Source of the DNA: CADEDH01 sp041394285
GTDB taxonomy: Bacteria > Actinomycetota > Acidimicrobiia > Acidimicrobiales > SZUA-35
DNA length: 64,000 bases
Direction: 5' to 3'
Assembly (NCBI GenBank): GCA_041394285.1
Contig: JAWKIL010000012.1
Location: forward strand, 62,001 to 126,000
The notes beneath the pieces are model-generated. The model ran no database searches, was not told the origin of the DNA, and saw only the letters and a program-made list of their open reading frames with translations. Shown here piece by piece: positions 25,072-34,145 of the stretch. Positions within the stretch are counted from its first letter, which is position 1. The number at the start of each line of letters is the position of its first letter. The position numbers and the translations under genes are program-made.

Positions 25072-27576
25072 TCAGGTCAGGGGCAGGCGGATCGGAAGGT
25101 GGCGGGACGAGGTGCCCACCCGCAGCTCGAACGGCCCCGGGGCCTCCACCCAGTTGTGGCTGGCCACGTCCCAGGTGAGCGTGGCCCGAGGATCGAGCGT
25201 GACCGTCACGTCGGCCTCGCTCCCGGCCGGGACGGCCGCCCGGGCGAACCCCACCAGACGCTGCGCCGGCTGGTCACCGGACCGGTCGCCAATGGGCGCC
25301 AGGTAGACCTGCACCACCTGGGAGCCGCTACGGACGGACCGGTTGGCCACCGTGGCCGTCACCGTGCCGGCTTCGGCTCCCGTGCCCCGGGAGGCGGCGA
25401 TCACCTCGATCTCGGCGTAGCCCAGACCGAACCCGAAGGGGAACAACGGCGCCCGGCCCACCGTGTCGTACCACCGGTGACCCAGCAGCCGGCCCTCGCG
25501 GTACTCGGCCACCCCGTTGCGGCCGGGGTAGTGCTCCACCGTGGGCGTGTCGTCGAGGCTGGCGGGAAAGGTGACGGGGAGGCGGCCCCCGGGCTCCACG
25601 TCGCCCAGCAGCACATCGGCCAGGGCCTCCCCCATCTCCTGGCCGGGGAACCAGCACAGGAGCACAGCGTCGACGTCGGCCAACCACGGCATCTGCACCG
25701 GCGACCCGCTGTTGACCACCACGATGGTGCGCCGGCTGGCCGCCGCCACCCGGCGGACGAGCTCGTCCTGGGTGCCGGGCAGGGCCAGCGTGGTGCGGTC
25801 CCACCCTTCGCACTCCCAGTCGTCGTTGGTGCCGACGATCACGATGGTGGCATCGGCCCCGCCCGCCGCCTCCTCGGCCAACCCGATCGGGTCGTCGTCG
25901 AGCGGGCCGAGCAGACCGAGGTTGAACCCGCCCATGCCCATGCCGATGGGCCGGTGCCGGATCTCCACCACCAGCTCGGCCGGCTCGCCCGCGGCCAACT
26001 GCACCGGGGCGCGCACCTCACCCCGGCCGGTGCCGAAGAACGATCCGCCCACCGGCTCGTCGGTGTTGTCGATGAGCGGCCGGCCGTTGACCAGGACCCG
26101 GGCCGGGGCCACCGACTCCACGCCCACCTGCCACTCGCCGCTCCGGTCGGGGACCACGGTGGTGGTCAAGCGGGCCCCGAACGACGGGTTGGGGTCGCGG
26201 CGCCCGGTCGGGTCGGCCACCCACATCATGTGGAAGCCGTCGAGGCGGGAGGCCGACAGCGGCTCGGCGCTCGGATCGTCGAGGTCGTCGGGGGAGGCGT
26301 AGATGGCCATGGTGCCGGGGCCGGTGCGCACGGCCGGCTCGGGCTCGGGCAGGCGGCGGTGGATGTAGGCGCCGGCGGCGTGCACCACCTCGACCCCGTC
26401 GCCCCCCAGCCGGGCCTGGAGGCTGGCCAGCGGGTGGGCCACCCGGGTGGGTGTGACATGGGCGCTGCCGCCTCCCATCACCTGCCCCACGGCAGCGTTG
26501 GGGCCGACCACCGCCAGACGGCGCAGCTCCCCGGCGGCCAGGGGGAGGGCCTGGGCCGGGTTGTGGACGAGCACCATCCCGGCGGCGGCGGCCCGGCGCA
26601 GCAGCGCCAGATCGGCTTCGGCTTCGGGGCCGTCGGTGCGTGACCGTTCGGGGCCGGGCCCGTCGGCGTCGAGGGCGCCGCTGCGGGACATCAGCCGCAG
26701 CACGTTGCCGGCGGCCCGGCGCACGGCGGCCGGGTCCACCCGGCCGTCCTCCACCGCCGCCAGCAGAGCAGCCCCCCGGTGCAGGGTGGGCCCGGGCATC
26801 TCGAGGTCGAGCCCGGCCTCGATGCCCTCCACCGTGGAATGGAGGCCGAACCAGTCGCTCATGAACAGCCCGTCGTAGCCCCACTCATCGCGGGCCAGGG
26901 CCAGGATCTCGGCGCTGTCGGCCGACCACACCCCGTTGATCCGGTTGTAGGCGGTCATGATGGCCTGCACCCCGGCCTCGGTCACCGCCGCCTCGAAGGG
27001 CACGAGGTAGACCTCGCGCAGGGTGCGCTCGTCGATCCGGGAGTCGACCGACATCCGCTCGTGCTCGGTGTCGTTGCCCACGAAATGCTTGATGCAGCAG
27101 GCCACGCCCTCGCTCTGCACGCCCCGCACGTAGCCCACGGCCATGCGGGCGCTGAGCCAGGGGTCCTCGCTCAGGCATTCGAAGTTCCGTCCCCCCACCG
27201 GGGTGCGATGGAGGTTGACGGTGGGAGCCAGCAGCACGCTCGCCCCCTTGGCCTTCGTCTCGCGGCCCAGCACCTGGCCCACCTGCTCCACCAGAGCCGG
27301 GTCCCAGGTGGCGGCGAGCAGGGTGCCGCACGGGGCGCACATCGAGGGCGGTCCCCCGGCGAAGGTGGTGCCCCGGGCCCCCACCGGGCCGTCGGTGACC
27401 CGCATCGCCGGGATCGCCAGGCGTTCGACGGGAACGGTGTGCCAGAAGTCGTCGCCGGCCAGCAGGCTCACCTGCTCGGCGAGGGTGAGAGCGTCGAGCA
27501 GGCCCTCGATCGAGGCGCCGTTCCCGGCCCCGGTGTTCTCGCTGGATGGTCCCCCGCTGCTGTCCGGGGCGTTCAC
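25072..27576 (-). CDS. Glycoside hydrolase family 3 beta-glucosidase with PA14-like insert
   Basis: 834 residues, GTG start in a GTGA overlap with the permease stop. The N-terminal barrel has GGRNFECLSEDPWLSARMAV, CIKHFVGNDTEHERMSVDSR and the nucleophile D241 in LFMSDWFGLHST. The second domain holds the likely acid/base Glu in DDWECEGWDR and LPVTFPASLDDTP. A PA14-like insert lies at about 400-560, and a fibronectin-III-like domain ends the protein. There is no signal peptide, so it is cytoplasmic and cleaves imported beta-glycosides. As last gene of the sugar importer operon it processes the transported oligosaccharide. Confidence 0.92.
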   Translation of the reverse strand: MNAPDSSGGPSSENTGAGNGASIEGLLDALTLAEQVSLLAGDDFWHTVPVERLAIPAMRVTDGPVGARGTTFAGGPPSMCAPCGTLLAATWDPALVEQVGQVLGRETKAKGASVLLAPTVNLHRTPVGGRNFECLSEDPWLSARMAVGYVRGVQSEGVACCIKHFVGNDTEHERMSVDSRIDERTLREVYLVPFEAAVTEAGVQAIMTAYNRINGVWSADSAEILALARDEWGYDGLFMSDWFGLHSTVEGIEAGLDLEMPGPTLHRGAALLAAVEDGRVDPAAVRRAAGNVLRLMSRSGALDADGPGPERSRTDGPEAEADLALLRRAAAAGMVLVHNPAQALPLAAGELRRLAVVGPNAAVGQVMGGGSAHVTPTRVAHPLASLQARLGGDGVEVVHAAGAYIHRRLPEPEPAVRTGPGTMAIYASPDDLDDPSAEPLSASRLDGFHMMWVADPTGRRDPNPSFGARLTTTVVPDRSGEWQVGVESVAPARVLVNGRPLIDNTDEPVGGSFFGTGRGEVRAPVQLAAGEPAELVVEIRHRPIGMGMGGFNLGLLGPLDDDPIGLAEEAAGGADATIVIVGTNDDWECEGWDRTTLALPGTQDELVRRVAAASRRTIVVVNSGSPVQMPWLADVDAVLLCWFPGQEMGEALADVLLGDVEPGGRLPVTFPASLDDTPTVEHYPGRNGVAEYREGRLLGHRWYDTVGRAPLFPFGFGLGYAEIEVIAASRGTGAEAGTVTATVANRSVRSGSQVVQVYLAPIGDRSGDQPAQRLVGFARAAVPAGSEADVTVTLDPRATLTWDVASHNWVEAPGPFELRVGTSSRHLPIRLPLT

Positions 27577-28574
27577 CCCTTGACCGATCCGGCCAGCAGG
27601 CCCCGGACGAAGTAGCGCTGCAGGGCGAAGAACACGGCCAGCGGCAGGACCATCGACACCATGCCGGCGGCGGTGAGCAGATGCCACGATTGGCCCCGGG
27701 TGCCGGTGACCTCCGCCAACTTCGCGGTGACCGGGATGTTGGCCGTGCCGGCGAAGATCTTGCCGATCAGGTAGTCGTTCCAGATGTACATGAACTGGAA
27801 GATCGTGAGCGAGGCGATGGCCGGCACCGACAGGGGCACGATCAGCCGGAAGAACACGGTGGCGTGGCCGGCGCCGTCCACCTGGGCCGCCTCGATGATC
27901 TCGCGGGGCAGGCTGGACACGAAGTTCTTCAGGATGAAGATGCAGAACGGGAGGCCGAAGCACGTGTGGGCGATCCACACGGCGTAGATCGAGCTCTTCA
28001 GGTGGAGGTAGGGGATCAGCGTGAGGGTGAAGGTGGTACCGGGGATCGTGAAGTGGGCGCCGCCGGTGAACAGCTGGAGCAGGGGAATGAGGGCCATCTG
28101 CAGCGGCACCATCAGCAGGCCGACCACGGCCACGAACAGCCAGTCCCGGCCCTTGAACTTCATCCACGAGAAGGCGTAGGCGGCGAGCATGCCGATCCCC
28201 ACCGACAGGACCACCGAGGGCACGGTGATCTGCAGCGAGTTGAGGAAGAAGTGCCACAGGTTGTCGTTGCCGGGCGACGACGACAGCACTCGCCGGTAGT
28301 TGTCGGTGGTGAAGGCCGGGTCCCGGAACCAGTTCCACCAGCCGTTGGTCTTCACGTCGACCTCGGGCCGGATCGACGACACGAGGATGCCGAACGTGGG
28401 GACGGTCCACAGCACCATCAACACATAGACCATGGCCCGGCCCAGCGGGCTCGACAGGGCGGCGCCCACCGACGTGCCCATGGGCTCGTTCTTGACCTTC
28501 TTCTTCGGGATCGCCCGGGTGGTGGCCGGGGCCGCCAGCTCGTCGGCGACGATCGTGGTGTCCACGGTGCTCAT
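27573..28574 (-). CDS. Carbohydrate ABC transporter permease (MalG type)
   Basis: 333 residues with six predicted helices. The EAA coupling motif is SSLPREIIEAAQVDGAGHAT, followed by FFRLIVPLSVPAIASLTIFQ. An unusually charged N-terminal extension (about 35 residues, including IPKKKVKNEP) precedes the first helix. The ATG overlaps the first permease's stop (ATGA), and its own stop overlaps the GH3 start (GTGA). It pairs with the MalF-type subunit. No ATPase gene is present in the operon, so a shared MsiK-type ATPase elsewhere is likely. Confidence 0.9.
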   Translation of the reverse strand: MSTVDTTIVADELAAPATTRAIPKKKVKNEPMGTSVGAALSSPLGRAMVYVLMVLWTVPTFGILVSSIRPEVDVKTNGWWNWFRDPAFTTDNYRRVLSSSPGNDNLWHFFLNSLQITVPSVVLSVGIGMLAAYAFSWMKFKGRDWLFVAVVGLLMVPLQMALIPLLQLFTGGAHFTIPGTTFTLTLIPYLHLKSSIYAVWIAHTCFGLPFCIFILKNFVSSLPREIIEAAQVDGAGHATVFFRLIVPLSVPAIASLTIFQFMYIWNDYLIGKIFAGTANIPVTAKLAEVTGTRGQSWHLLTAAGMVSMVLPLAVFFALQRYFVRGLLAGSVKG

Positions 28575-29596
28575 GCGCCCATCATCTCCTCTGCCCGCTG
28601 CTGGGCCCGCCGGTTCATGACGATGATCGGGGTCACCAGCACGAAGATCAGCACCGCCAGGGCCGAGCCGAGGCCGTTGCGGCCCTGCACGAACTTGGTG
28701 ACGAAGAACTCGTTGGCGATGGTGCTCGTCCCGAACTTGCCGCCGGTGGTGGCGGCCACGATGTCGAAGGCCTTGAGGCCGCCGATGGCCGTGACGGTGG
28801 CCACGGTCACGATGGTGGCCCGGATGTAGGGCAGCACCACCTGGTAGAAGACCTGGCGGTCGGTGGCGCCGTCTACCTTGGCCGCCTCGATCAGGGCCTC
28901 GGGCACCCCCTTGATGGCGGCCGAGAAGACCACGGTGGCGAAGCCCGACGAGGCCCAGATGAAGATCACGATCAACAGCAGGGTGTTGAACCCGGGGAAG
29001 CCGTTGGGCGGGTTCAGGGGGCCGTAGCCCCGCTCCACCATCCAGATGCGCTCCCCGTCGCCCCCCATCGAGGTGGGCAGGCCGGGGATCAGCGACGTGA
29101 CCCGGTTGAGCAGGCCGTTGTTGAACGGCGGCCCGGCGTACACGAAGCCCCAGATCACGCCGGCCCCCACCAGCGAGATGGCGGCCGGGATGAAGATGGC
29201 GGACTTGGCCACCTTCTCGGCCCGCATGCCCTCGGCGAACCGGGCGATTGTGAGGCCGACGACCACGGTGAGGGCCGTGCCCACCAGCACCCACAGGAAG
29301 CTGTTGAACACGGTGAGCCGGGTGTTCCGGCCGGAGAAGATGTCGATGTAGTTGTCGAGGCCGACGAACTTCTTCGACGCATCGTCGAAGAAGCTCAGGT
29401 AGATGGTGCGGACGGCCGGGACCAGCAGGCCGATGGCCACCAGGAACACCGCCGGCCCGAGGAACACCCAGGACCGGAACCCCTCCTGCCGGTGGCGGGG
29501 TATCAACGACCCCAACCAGTACAGCGCTGCCAGCACTGCGCCGAGCACCGCCAGGCCGGCGATCACCACGGCCAGCGAAACGATCACCTCGATCAC
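28571..29596 (-). CDS. Carbohydrate ABC transporter permease (MalF type)
   Basis: 341 residues. After a first helix pair near the N-terminus (VIVSLAVVIAGLAVLGAVLA and WVFLGPAVFLVAIGLLVPAV), the EAA motif appears as GVPEALIEAAKVDGATDRQV, followed by FYQVVLPYIRATIVTVATVT. The family is CUT1 sugar importers. It lies 142 bases downstream of the binding-protein gene and overlaps the next permease by ATGA. Confidence 0.9.
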   Translation of the reverse strand: MIEVIVSLAVVIAGLAVLGAVLAALYWLGSLIPRHRQEGFRSWVFLGPAVFLVAIGLLVPAVRTIYLSFFDDASKKFVGLDNYIDIFSGRNTRLTVFNSFLWVLVGTALTVVVGLTIARFAEGMRAEKVAKSAIFIPAAISLVGAGVIWGFVYAGPPFNNGLLNRVTSLIPGLPTSMGGDGERIWMVERGYGPLNPPNGFPGFNTLLLIVIFIWASSGFATVVFSAAIKGVPEALIEAAKVDGATDRQVFYQVVLPYIRATIVTVATVTAIGGLKAFDIVAATTGGKFGTSTIANEFFVTKFVQGRNGLGSALAVLIFVLVTPIIVMNRRAQQRAEEMMGA

Positions 29597-29738
29597 CGGA
29601 CCACCCCGCTCCCTCTTGCTCGTATGGCCGGAAGGGGCCGGGCCTCGGCCCGACCCCTCACGACCGCTTCATTCCATTCCGCGTCAATCCTTACAGTGCG
29701 CTACACAGTGTGACAGATGCCTCACTGCGGCGCCCGAA

Positions 29739-31148
29739 TCAGCTGGAGGGCCAGCTGTTCTCGACGTTGTTCACGAAGTCGTCGGTGCTGCCACCGGTGA
29801 CCCAGGCCGTGATCTCGGTCCACAGGGTGCCCGAGCCGACGGCGCCGGGCATGAGGTCCGAACCGTCGAAGCGGAACACGTCGGCGTCGGCCTGGAGCTC
29901 GGCGAACCGCTTGACCATCGGATCCTCGATCTCGGCCAGGTCGACGCTCTTGTTGGGCGACAGCTCACCACGGGTGTTCGTCATGTAGAGCTGGTAGTCG
30001 GCGGAGCCGGTGTACGCCAGCACGGCGTAGGTCTCCGGCTTGTCGGTACCGGCGGCGTAGATGTCGCCGGCGCCCAGCATGTACTTGGTGCCCGGGTTGC
30101 TCGGCAGGTAGAAGAAGTCGACGTCGCCGTCTTCGGCGATCGTCGTCCCCTCCGGCCACAGGCCCGAGTAGAAGCTGGCCTGGCGGTGCATGTAGCAGTT
30201 GCCGGCCAGGATGGGCAGGCCGCCGTCCTGGAACTTGGTGGTGGCGATGGCCTTGATGTTGTTCTCGCTCCCCATGTAGTCGGGGTTCTTCACGTAGGAG
30301 CCCACGGCGTCGGCCACGGCCTTGACCTTGGCGTCGTTGAAGGGGATCTCGTGGTTGACCCACTGGTCGTAGACGTCTTCGCCGTTGAGGCGGAGCATCA
30401 TGTCTTCCATCCAGTCGGTGAGCACCCAGCCGGTGGCCACACCGGACTCGGCGCCCACGCACCACGGGGTGCCGCCGTCGGCCACGATCTTGTCCGACAG
30501 CGTCTTCAGCTCATCGAGCGTGGTCGGGATGGCGTAGCCCTTCTCCTCGAAGGCGGCCGGGCTGTACCACACGAGCGACTTGATGTTGGAACGGCCGGGG
30601 ATGCCGTACACCTTGTCGTCGACGCTCGAGTAGCCGAGCCACCCCTCGAAGAAGTCCTCCTTGGTGTGGTTGGCCACCGAGTCGGGCAGCTCCTGGAGGT
30701 ACCCCTTGCGGGCCGCGGCGGCCATGAGGCCGGGCTGGGGGAAGTCGATCACGTCGGGGGCGTCGCCGCCTTCGAGGCGGACGTTGATCTCCGTCTCGAA
30801 CTGGTCGGTGCCCTGCCACTCGATCTTGACGCCGGTGCACTCCACCAGCGGGTCGTAGCCCGCGACGTAGTCGGCGATCGGGGTGTCGTTCTCGCTGTCA
30901 CGCACGGGGGAGAAGACCGTGACGGTCTTGCCCTCGAACTGGTTCTCACACTTGATCTCACCGTTCAGCAGGCCCTCGCCGGAGCCGCCCGCCTCGGACG
31001 TGGCACTGCCGCCGGCTTCCGAGGTCCCGGTGGCCTCGCTCGATGCCGTGGTGTCGTCCGACGCCTCGGTGTCGCCCGATGAACCACAGGCCGCCAGCGC
31101 CAGCGATGCGGCGCAGGCGAGACCGATTGCTCGCTTCGATATCTTCAT
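29739..31148 (-). CDS. Sugar-binding lipoprotein of a CUT1 ABC importer
   Basis: 469 residues. The signal peptide MKISKRAIGLACAASLALAA is followed by the lipobox Cys (LALAACGSS). A Ser/Thr/Glu/Gly-rich spacer of about 40 residues leads to the binding fold: FEGKTVTVFSPVR, LEGGDAPDVIDFPQPGLM, KVYGIPGRSNIKSLVWYSPA, GYAIPTTLDELKTLSDKIVA. GGGAGAG lies just before the ATG. The late motif GEL-SPNKSVDLAEIEDP is usual for alpha/beta-glucoside binding proteins. It is the first gene of the importer/GH3 operon. Confidence 0.9.
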   Translation of the reverse strand: MKISKRAIGLACAASLALAACGSSGDTEASDDTTASSEATGTSEAGGSATSEAGGSGEGLLNGEIKCENQFEGKTVTVFSPVRDSENDTPIADYVAGYDPLVECTGVKIEWQGTDQFETEINVRLEGGDAPDVIDFPQPGLMAAAARKGYLQELPDSVANHTKEDFFEGWLGYSSVDDKVYGIPGRSNIKSLVWYSPAAFEEKGYAIPTTLDELKTLSDKIVADGGTPWCVGAESGVATGWVLTDWMEDMMLRLNGEDVYDQWVNHEIPFNDAKVKAVADAVGSYVKNPDYMGSENNIKAIATTKFQDGGLPILAGNCYMHRQASFYSGLWPEGTTIAEDGDVDFFYLPSNPGTKYMLGAGDIYAAGTDKPETYAVLAYTGSADYQLYMTNTRGELSPNKSVDLAEIEDPMVKRFAELQADADVFRFDGSDLMPGAVGSGTLWTEITAWVTGGSTDDFVNNVENSWPSS

Positions 31149-31180
31149 GCTCTCTCCCTGGTAGCCGGTTTGCTCCGGCC

Positions 31181-31217
31181 GTGGAAACTCCTTGGAAAAT
31201 TCGACAGAACTTCCATG
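31181..31217. promoter_or_regulatory. Candidate LacI-type operator before the sugar importer operon
   Basis: GTGGAAACTCC (31181-31191) matches GTGGAACCTCC before the lacI-type gene in 10 of 11 bases, and TTCCATG (31211-31217) is identical. An imperfect inverted repeat GGAAAATTC/GAACTTCC spans 31194-31214. It lies 33-69 bases upstream of the binding-protein ATG. No confident -35/-10 pair was found. Confidence 0.4.
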
Positions 31218-31354
31218 AGGGAAGCTAGCACAACGCCCAATTGTTTCGGGGCGGTCACGTACCACTTTCATTGCGGTCGCGTGACGACGACCCCGGTCAC
31301 GGGGTCTCCACGGCGGGGTCCACAGTGTGGCGTACCGGCCGCGGGGAGGTCGGG

Positions 31355-33142
31355 ATGGGCGCCAGATCCCGGCAGACTCGACCGGTCATGCCAACGGGTA
31401 CCCCCACCACGCCAGGCTCGCCGGCCAGAAGCTCGGCGGGCCATCCCTCGTCGCCATCGGCCCCGGCCGGGAGCGACGGCCCGGGCCGATCGGCTCGCCG
31501 CACCCTGCGCCTGCGGCCCTGGCAGCGGATGGCGCTCGACGCCTACCAGACAACCGACCGCCCCGATTTCCTGGCCGTCGCCACCCCGGGGGCGGGCAAG
31601 ACCACCTTCGCCCTCACCGCCGCCCGCCTCGGCCTCCCCAGCCTCGGTGGACGCCTGGTGGTGGTGGCCCCCACCCGGCACCTGAAGCTCCAGTGGGCGG
31701 GGGCGGCCGAGCAGTTCGGCCTCCACCTGGACACCGAGTGGTCGCCGGCCGACCGGCTCCCGGGCGACGTCCACGGGGTCGTCACCACCTACCAGCAGGT
31801 GGCCACCGCCGCCGACGAGATCCGCTCGGTGGTGGCCGGGGGCATGGCCATCCTCGACGAGGTGCACCACGCCGGCGACGACCTGGCCTGGGGCGACGGG
31901 ATCACCCGGGCCTTCGAGCCGGCGGCCCGCCGCCTGGCCCTGTCGGGCACCCCGTTCCGCAGCGACACCGCCGCCATCCCCTTCCTGCGCTACGTGGGCT
32001 ACCAGGTGGTGCCCGACATCGAGTACGGCTACGCCGAAGCCCTGGGCGACGGCCGGGTGGTGCGCCCCGTCTACTTCCCCCGCTTCGGGGGACACATGGA
32101 GTGGATGGCGCCCGACGGGGCCGAGCTGGCCGCCACCTTCGACGATCCGCTCCCCCGCCAACTGGCCAACCAGCGGCTGCGGGCGGCGCTGAGCCTCGAC
32201 GGCGAGTGGCTGCCGGCGGTGCTGAGCCACGCCAACACCCAGCTCCAGAAGATCCGGGCCACCCAGCCCGAGGCCGGCGGCCTGGTGATCGCCATCGACC
32301 AGGACCACGCCCACGGCATCGCCCGCCTCCTCCGGGACCGGTTCCGCCAGCGGGCCACGGTGGCGGTGAGCGAGGACCCCGAGGCGTCGGACAAGATCGC
32401 CCGCTTCGCCCAGAGCCACGACCCCTGGATCGTGGCCGTGCGCATGGTGTCGGAGGGGGTGGACATCCCCCGGCTGCGGGTGGGGGTGCACGCCACGACC
32501 ACCACCACCGAGCTGTTCTTCCGCCAGGCCGTGGGCCGCATCGTGCGCTACACGGGGGGCCGGGGGCGGGCCTACATGTTCGTGCCCGACGATCCCCGGC
32601 TGCGGTATTTCGCCGACTCCATCGCCGAGGCCCGCCGCCACCGGCTGAAGGTCGACTCGGAGAGCGACGACGGCGCCGAGGAGCGGGACCCCACCGAGTT
32701 CGACCGGCCGGAGCAGGACCGGGGAGACCAGCTGTCGCTGTTCACCGTGCTGTCGGCCCAGGTCACCGATACCCCGCCCGACCTCGACGACATCTTCGCC
32801 TCCCACGACGAACCCGACCTCCCCGACCCGCCCAGCCACGAGGTGCACCACCCCGACCTGGTGATCGACCTGACGGCGCTGCCCCCGATCGCCGGGTCCC
32901 GGCGGCCGGGGTCGGCCCCAAACAGTGCCCGGGAGCGGGAGCGCCAGCGGCGGATCAACACCAACCTGGTGCGGGAGCTGGCCGGGCTCACCGGGCTGGG
33001 GCACGCCCAGATAAACGCCGAGCTCAACCGGCTGTCGGGCGTCACCAAGGTGGCCGAGGCCACGGTGGCCCAACTGGAGAAGCGGGCCAAGGCGGCCGAG
33101 GACTGGTCGGCCAAGGAACGGCGGCGGCGCTCCGGGGCGTAG
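31355..33142 (+). CDS. Superfamily 2 DEAD/DEAH-box DNA/RNA helicase
   Basis: 595 residues. The Q-like region RLRPWQRMALDAYQ precedes Walker A ATPGAGKTTFAL (motif I); then VVVAPTRHLKLQW (Ia), ILDEVHHAGD (II, DEVH), LALSGTPFRSD (III), VRMVSEGVDIPRLRVGVHAT (V) and RQAVGRIVRYTGG (VI). The C-terminal 200 residues are acidic then basic and coiled, with DQLSLFTVLSAQ. This resembles the UvrB/XPB-like stand-alone helicases common in actinobacteria; the role is probably nucleic-acid repair or processing. The ATG at 31355 follows GGGGAGG; longer forms lack a ribosome site. Confidence 0.87.
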   Translation: MGARSRQTRPVMPTGTPTTPGSPARSSAGHPSSPSAPAGSDGPGRSARRTLRLRPWQRMALDAYQTTDRPDFLAVATPGAGKTTFALTAARLGLPSLGGRLVVVAPTRHLKLQWAGAAEQFGLHLDTEWSPADRLPGDVHGVVTTYQQVATAADEIRSVVAGGMAILDEVHHAGDDLAWGDGITRAFEPAARRLALSGTPFRSDTAAIPFLRYVGYQVVPDIEYGYAEALGDGRVVRPVYFPRFGGHMEWMAPDGAELAATFDDPLPRQLANQRLRAALSLDGEWLPAVLSHANTQLQKIRATQPEAGGLVIAIDQDHAHGIARLLRDRFRQRATVAVSEDPEASDKIARFAQSHDPWIVAVRMVSEGVDIPRLRVGVHATTTTTELFFRQAVGRIVRYTGGRGRAYMFVPDDPRLRYFADSIAEARRHRLKVDSESDDGAEERDPTEFDRPEQDRGDQLSLFTVLSAQVTDTPPDLDDIFASHDEPDLPDPPSHEVHHPDLVIDLTALPPIAGSRRPGSAPNSARERERQRRINTNLVRELAGLTGLGHAQINAELNRLSGVTKVAEATVAQLEKRAKAAEDWSAKERRRRSGA

Positions 33143-33164
33143 GCGTCTCGGCCGGGATCGCCGA

Positions 33165-33231
33165 CATTTAGGTGTTCATTTAGGTGTTGACCTAAGTGTC
33201 GGTGCGCCTTACAGTGAGGCACATGCCTAAG
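33165..33231 (+). promoter_or_regulatory. ArsR-type operator and leaderless promoter
   Basis: CATTTAGGTGTT is repeated exactly in tandem (33165-33176, 33177-33188). TTAGGTGTTGACCTAA (33180-33195) is a perfect 6-4-6 inverted repeat covering the -35 hexamer TTGACC (33187-33192). After a 17-base spacer comes the -10 TACAGT (33210-33215), 7 bases before the ATG. A further half-site CCTAAG overlaps codons 2-3. Repressor binding here would block its own transcription. Confidence 0.75.
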
Positions 33232-33633
33232 CATTTACCGGCAGATCCCGACCTGCCAGGCATATTCCAGGCGTTGTCCGATCCGACCCGCCTGGCCGTC
33301 GTGGAGCGGTTGAGCATCGCTCCGGCCTCGGCCAGCGAGCTGGCCAAGCCGTTCGCCATGGCCCTCCCGTCGTTCATGCAACACATGGGCGTGCTGGAGC
33401 GGGCCGGGATCGTGACCTCGCACAAGAGCGGACGCACCCGCGTCTACCAGCTCGCCCCCGGCGCGCTGCAGCTCGCAGCAGCCTGGCTGGCCGAGTTCCG
33501 CAACCACTGGGAACGGGCACTCGACCAGCTCGACCAGCTGCTCATCACCACCAACCCCACCGGCGATCCCGCCACCAACCCCACCGGCGATCCCGCCGGC
33601 GACCGACCGACCCCCCACAAGGAGCCGACATGA
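33223..33633 (+). CDS. ArsR-family transcriptional regulator
   Basis: 136 residues. The winged helix reads IFQALSDPTRLAVVERLSIA, SASELAKPFAMALPSFMQHM, GVLERAGIVTSHKSGRTRVY. The metal-binding Cys pairs of classical ArsR are absent, as in the subgroup paired with SRPBCC/AHSA1 proteins. The C-terminal tail contains a perfect tandem (NPTGDPAT twice). ATG 33223 is fixed by the leaderless promoter; the stop overlaps the SRPBCC start (ATGA). Autorepression through the upstream repeats is likely. Confidence 0.9.
   Translation: MPKHLPADPDLPGIFQALSDPTRLAVVERLSIAPASASELAKPFAMALPSFMQHMGVLERAGIVTSHKSGRTRVYQLAPGALQLAAAWLAEFRNHWERALDQLDQLLITTNPTGDPATNPTGDPAGDRPTPHKEPT
33550..33597 (+). repeat. 24-bp perfect tandem repeat in the ArsR C-terminus
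   Basis: Two identical 24-bp units (33550-33573 and 33574-33597) encode TNPTGDPA twice. The unit keeps the frame, so copy-number change would only alter tail length. Confidence 0.85.
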
Positions 33634-34118
33634 GCCAGTTCACCCCCGATCCCGCCCTCGACCTCGTGCTGGAGCGCACGATTCCCGTGTCGCCCGACCG
33701 GGTGTGGGCGGCGTGGACCGAGCCGGAGCTGCTGAAGCAGTGGTTCACCCCGGCACCGTGGAAGACGGCCGAGGTCGACCTCGAGCTGCGGCCCGGCGGC
33801 CGGTACATCACCACGATGGAGTCACCCGAGGGCGACCGGTACCCCAACGCCGGGTGCTACCTCCAGGTCGAGCCGAACCGCCTGCTCGTGTTCACCAGCG
33901 TGATGACGGAGAACTTCCGGCCCGTGGCCCCGCAGAACGGGGCCGGCGATCTGGGCTTCACCGCCCGGATCGAGATCGAGCCGGCGGCCGACGGTGGGAC
34001 GCACTACCGGGCCGTCGCCATGCACGCCGACGAGAGCGGCTGCAAGCAGCACGCCGACATGGGCTTCGCCGAAGGCTGGGGCGCCGCCCTCGACCAGCTC
34101 GTCGCCCTCATGTCGTGA
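33630..34118 (+). CDS. SRPBCC / AHSA1-family protein
   Basis: 162 residues, full length for the Bet v1-like AHSA1 fold: ERTIPVSPDRVWAAWTEPEL, LKQWFTPAPWKTAEVDLELR, PGGRYITTMESPEG, and the C-terminal helix GFAEGWGAALDQLVAL. These small cavity proteins bind hydrophobic ligands; the paired ArsR is the usual regulator. The ATGA overlap with arsR shows co-translation. The specific ligand is unknown. Confidence 0.9.
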   Translation: MSQFTPDPALDLVLERTIPVSPDRVWAAWTEPELLKQWFTPAPWKTAEVDLELRPGGRYITTMESPEGDRYPNAGCYLQVEPNRLLVFTSVMTENFRPVAPQNGAGDLGFTARIEIEPAADGGTHYRAVAMHADESGCKQHADMGFAEGWGAALDQLVALMS

Positions 34119-34145
34119 TCAGGCACGGGACGAGGCCGCCTCAGT

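Noticed and set aside
25072..28410. A 1112-residue frame joining GH3 to upstream sequence
   Set aside because: The part before 27576 is out of frame with the real permease; GTGA overlap and codon bias place the GH3 start at 27576.
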